Origin: Nitrososphaerales archaeon
GTDB taxonomy: Archaea > Thermoproteota > Nitrososphaeria > Nitrososphaerales > Gagatemarchaeaceae
NCBI GenBank assembly: GCA_030040055.1
Contig: JASHUK010000114.1
Span: 1-12,994, forward strand
Direction of reading: 5' to 3'
DNA length: 12,994 nucleotides
Shown: positions 12,740 through 12,994 of the stretch, piece after piece
Layout: each line of letters starts with the position of its first letter
Numbering within the stretch: position 1 is the first letter of the stretch
Translations under genes and position numbers: made by a program
The notes under the pieces: model-generated
What the model was told of the DNA's origin: nothing
The model's input: only the letters and a program-made list of their open reading frames with translations
The model's database searches: none

Positions 12740-12994
12740 GCTACGTGATCCCGTCCTACTTCATCTGGTTCATCATGATAATGCCCTTCGTCGGGGCCCT
12801 CCTGACCGCCGCCCTGAGGAAGGCGAGCCGGCTGAGCCAGTTCGTGGGGGTCGGCTTCTCCCTGATCTCCGCCCTGTTCGCCCTGACGACCCTCGTCCCC
12901 GTCCTGACCGGGGGGAAGCTGAGCGTCACAAATTCGCTCATCCCGACGAGCTTCGCCTGGATCTCGCCGCTCAACTTGACGATGGGGGTGCTCA
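12736..12994 (+). CDS. nuoL: Complex I-like subunit L (NuoL), 5' part only
   Basis: Only the first 86 codons are present; the gene runs off the window. The protein begins MSYVIPSYFIWFIMIMPFVG, a first membrane helix. A second helix lies around residues 40-60, and it then has SFAWISPLNLTMGVL, resembling the W-I...L-x-F-G-V-L entry to the conserved core of NuoL/ND5. GGAGGT at 12722-12727 is a good ribosome-binding site 8 nt before the ATG. Assignment as NuoL rather than NuoN rests on this motif and on the order M-L seen in related operons. Confidence 0.7.
   Translation, partial: MSYVIPSYFIWFIMIMPFVGALLTAALRKASRLSQFVGVGFSLISALFALTTLVPVLTGGKLSVTNSLIPTSFAWISPLNLTMGVL

Overview
The window reads as a piece of archaeal chromosome with about 60% G+C. 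The signs are an archaeal aIF1 gene, two tRNA genes with short introns at position 37/38 (one with a textbook bulge-helix-bulge fold), A/T-rich TATA-like boxes 25-32 nt upstream of start codons or tRNA 5' ends (leaderless style), and a Nuo/Fpo-type complex I operon. A TACK-group lineage related to Nitrososphaeria/Thaumarchaeota would fit, but that placement is inference from gene style, not from a marker tree.

Layout. (1) 1-3927, plus strand: a secreted or surface export module. It holds a small signal-peptide protein broken by an in-frame TAG, a signal-peptide/one-TM surface protein, an ABC-2 permease with its own extracellular N-terminal domain, and an ABC ATPase. (2) 4026-7145: an island bounded by two minus-strand intron-containing tRNA genes, tRNA-Asn(GTT) and tRNA-Met(CAT). 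Between them are a plus-strand SnoaL/NTF2-like gene and, convergent with it on the minus strand, a compact three-gene operon: a Ku-like protein, a small ATP-dependent DNA ligase and a minimal family-X (Pol beta-like) nucleotidyltransferase. Together these look like a three-component non-homologous end-joining (NHEJ) set, with PolX in place of the primase-type polymerase used in bacterial LigD. (3) 7146-7442: translation initiation factor aIF1. (4) 7485-12994, plus strand: a promoter followed by nuoH-I-J-K-M-L (nuoL cut by the window edge), mostly joined by short overlaps. The nuoI gene carries a 372-residue intein with a LAGLIDADG homing endonuclease, inserted exactly at a cysteine that should bind a 4Fe-4S cluster.

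How the parts work together. The nuo genes encode membrane subunits and the two-cluster ferredoxin-like arm subunit of a complex I-like proton pump. NuoI must splice out its intein before the second Fe-S motif is contiguous. The Ku/ligase/PolX operon would bind, fill and seal double-strand breaks. That is of interest beside an active-looking homing endonuclease gene, though a functional link between them is speculation. The export module probably moves or responds to something at the cell surface; its substrate cannot be told from sequence.
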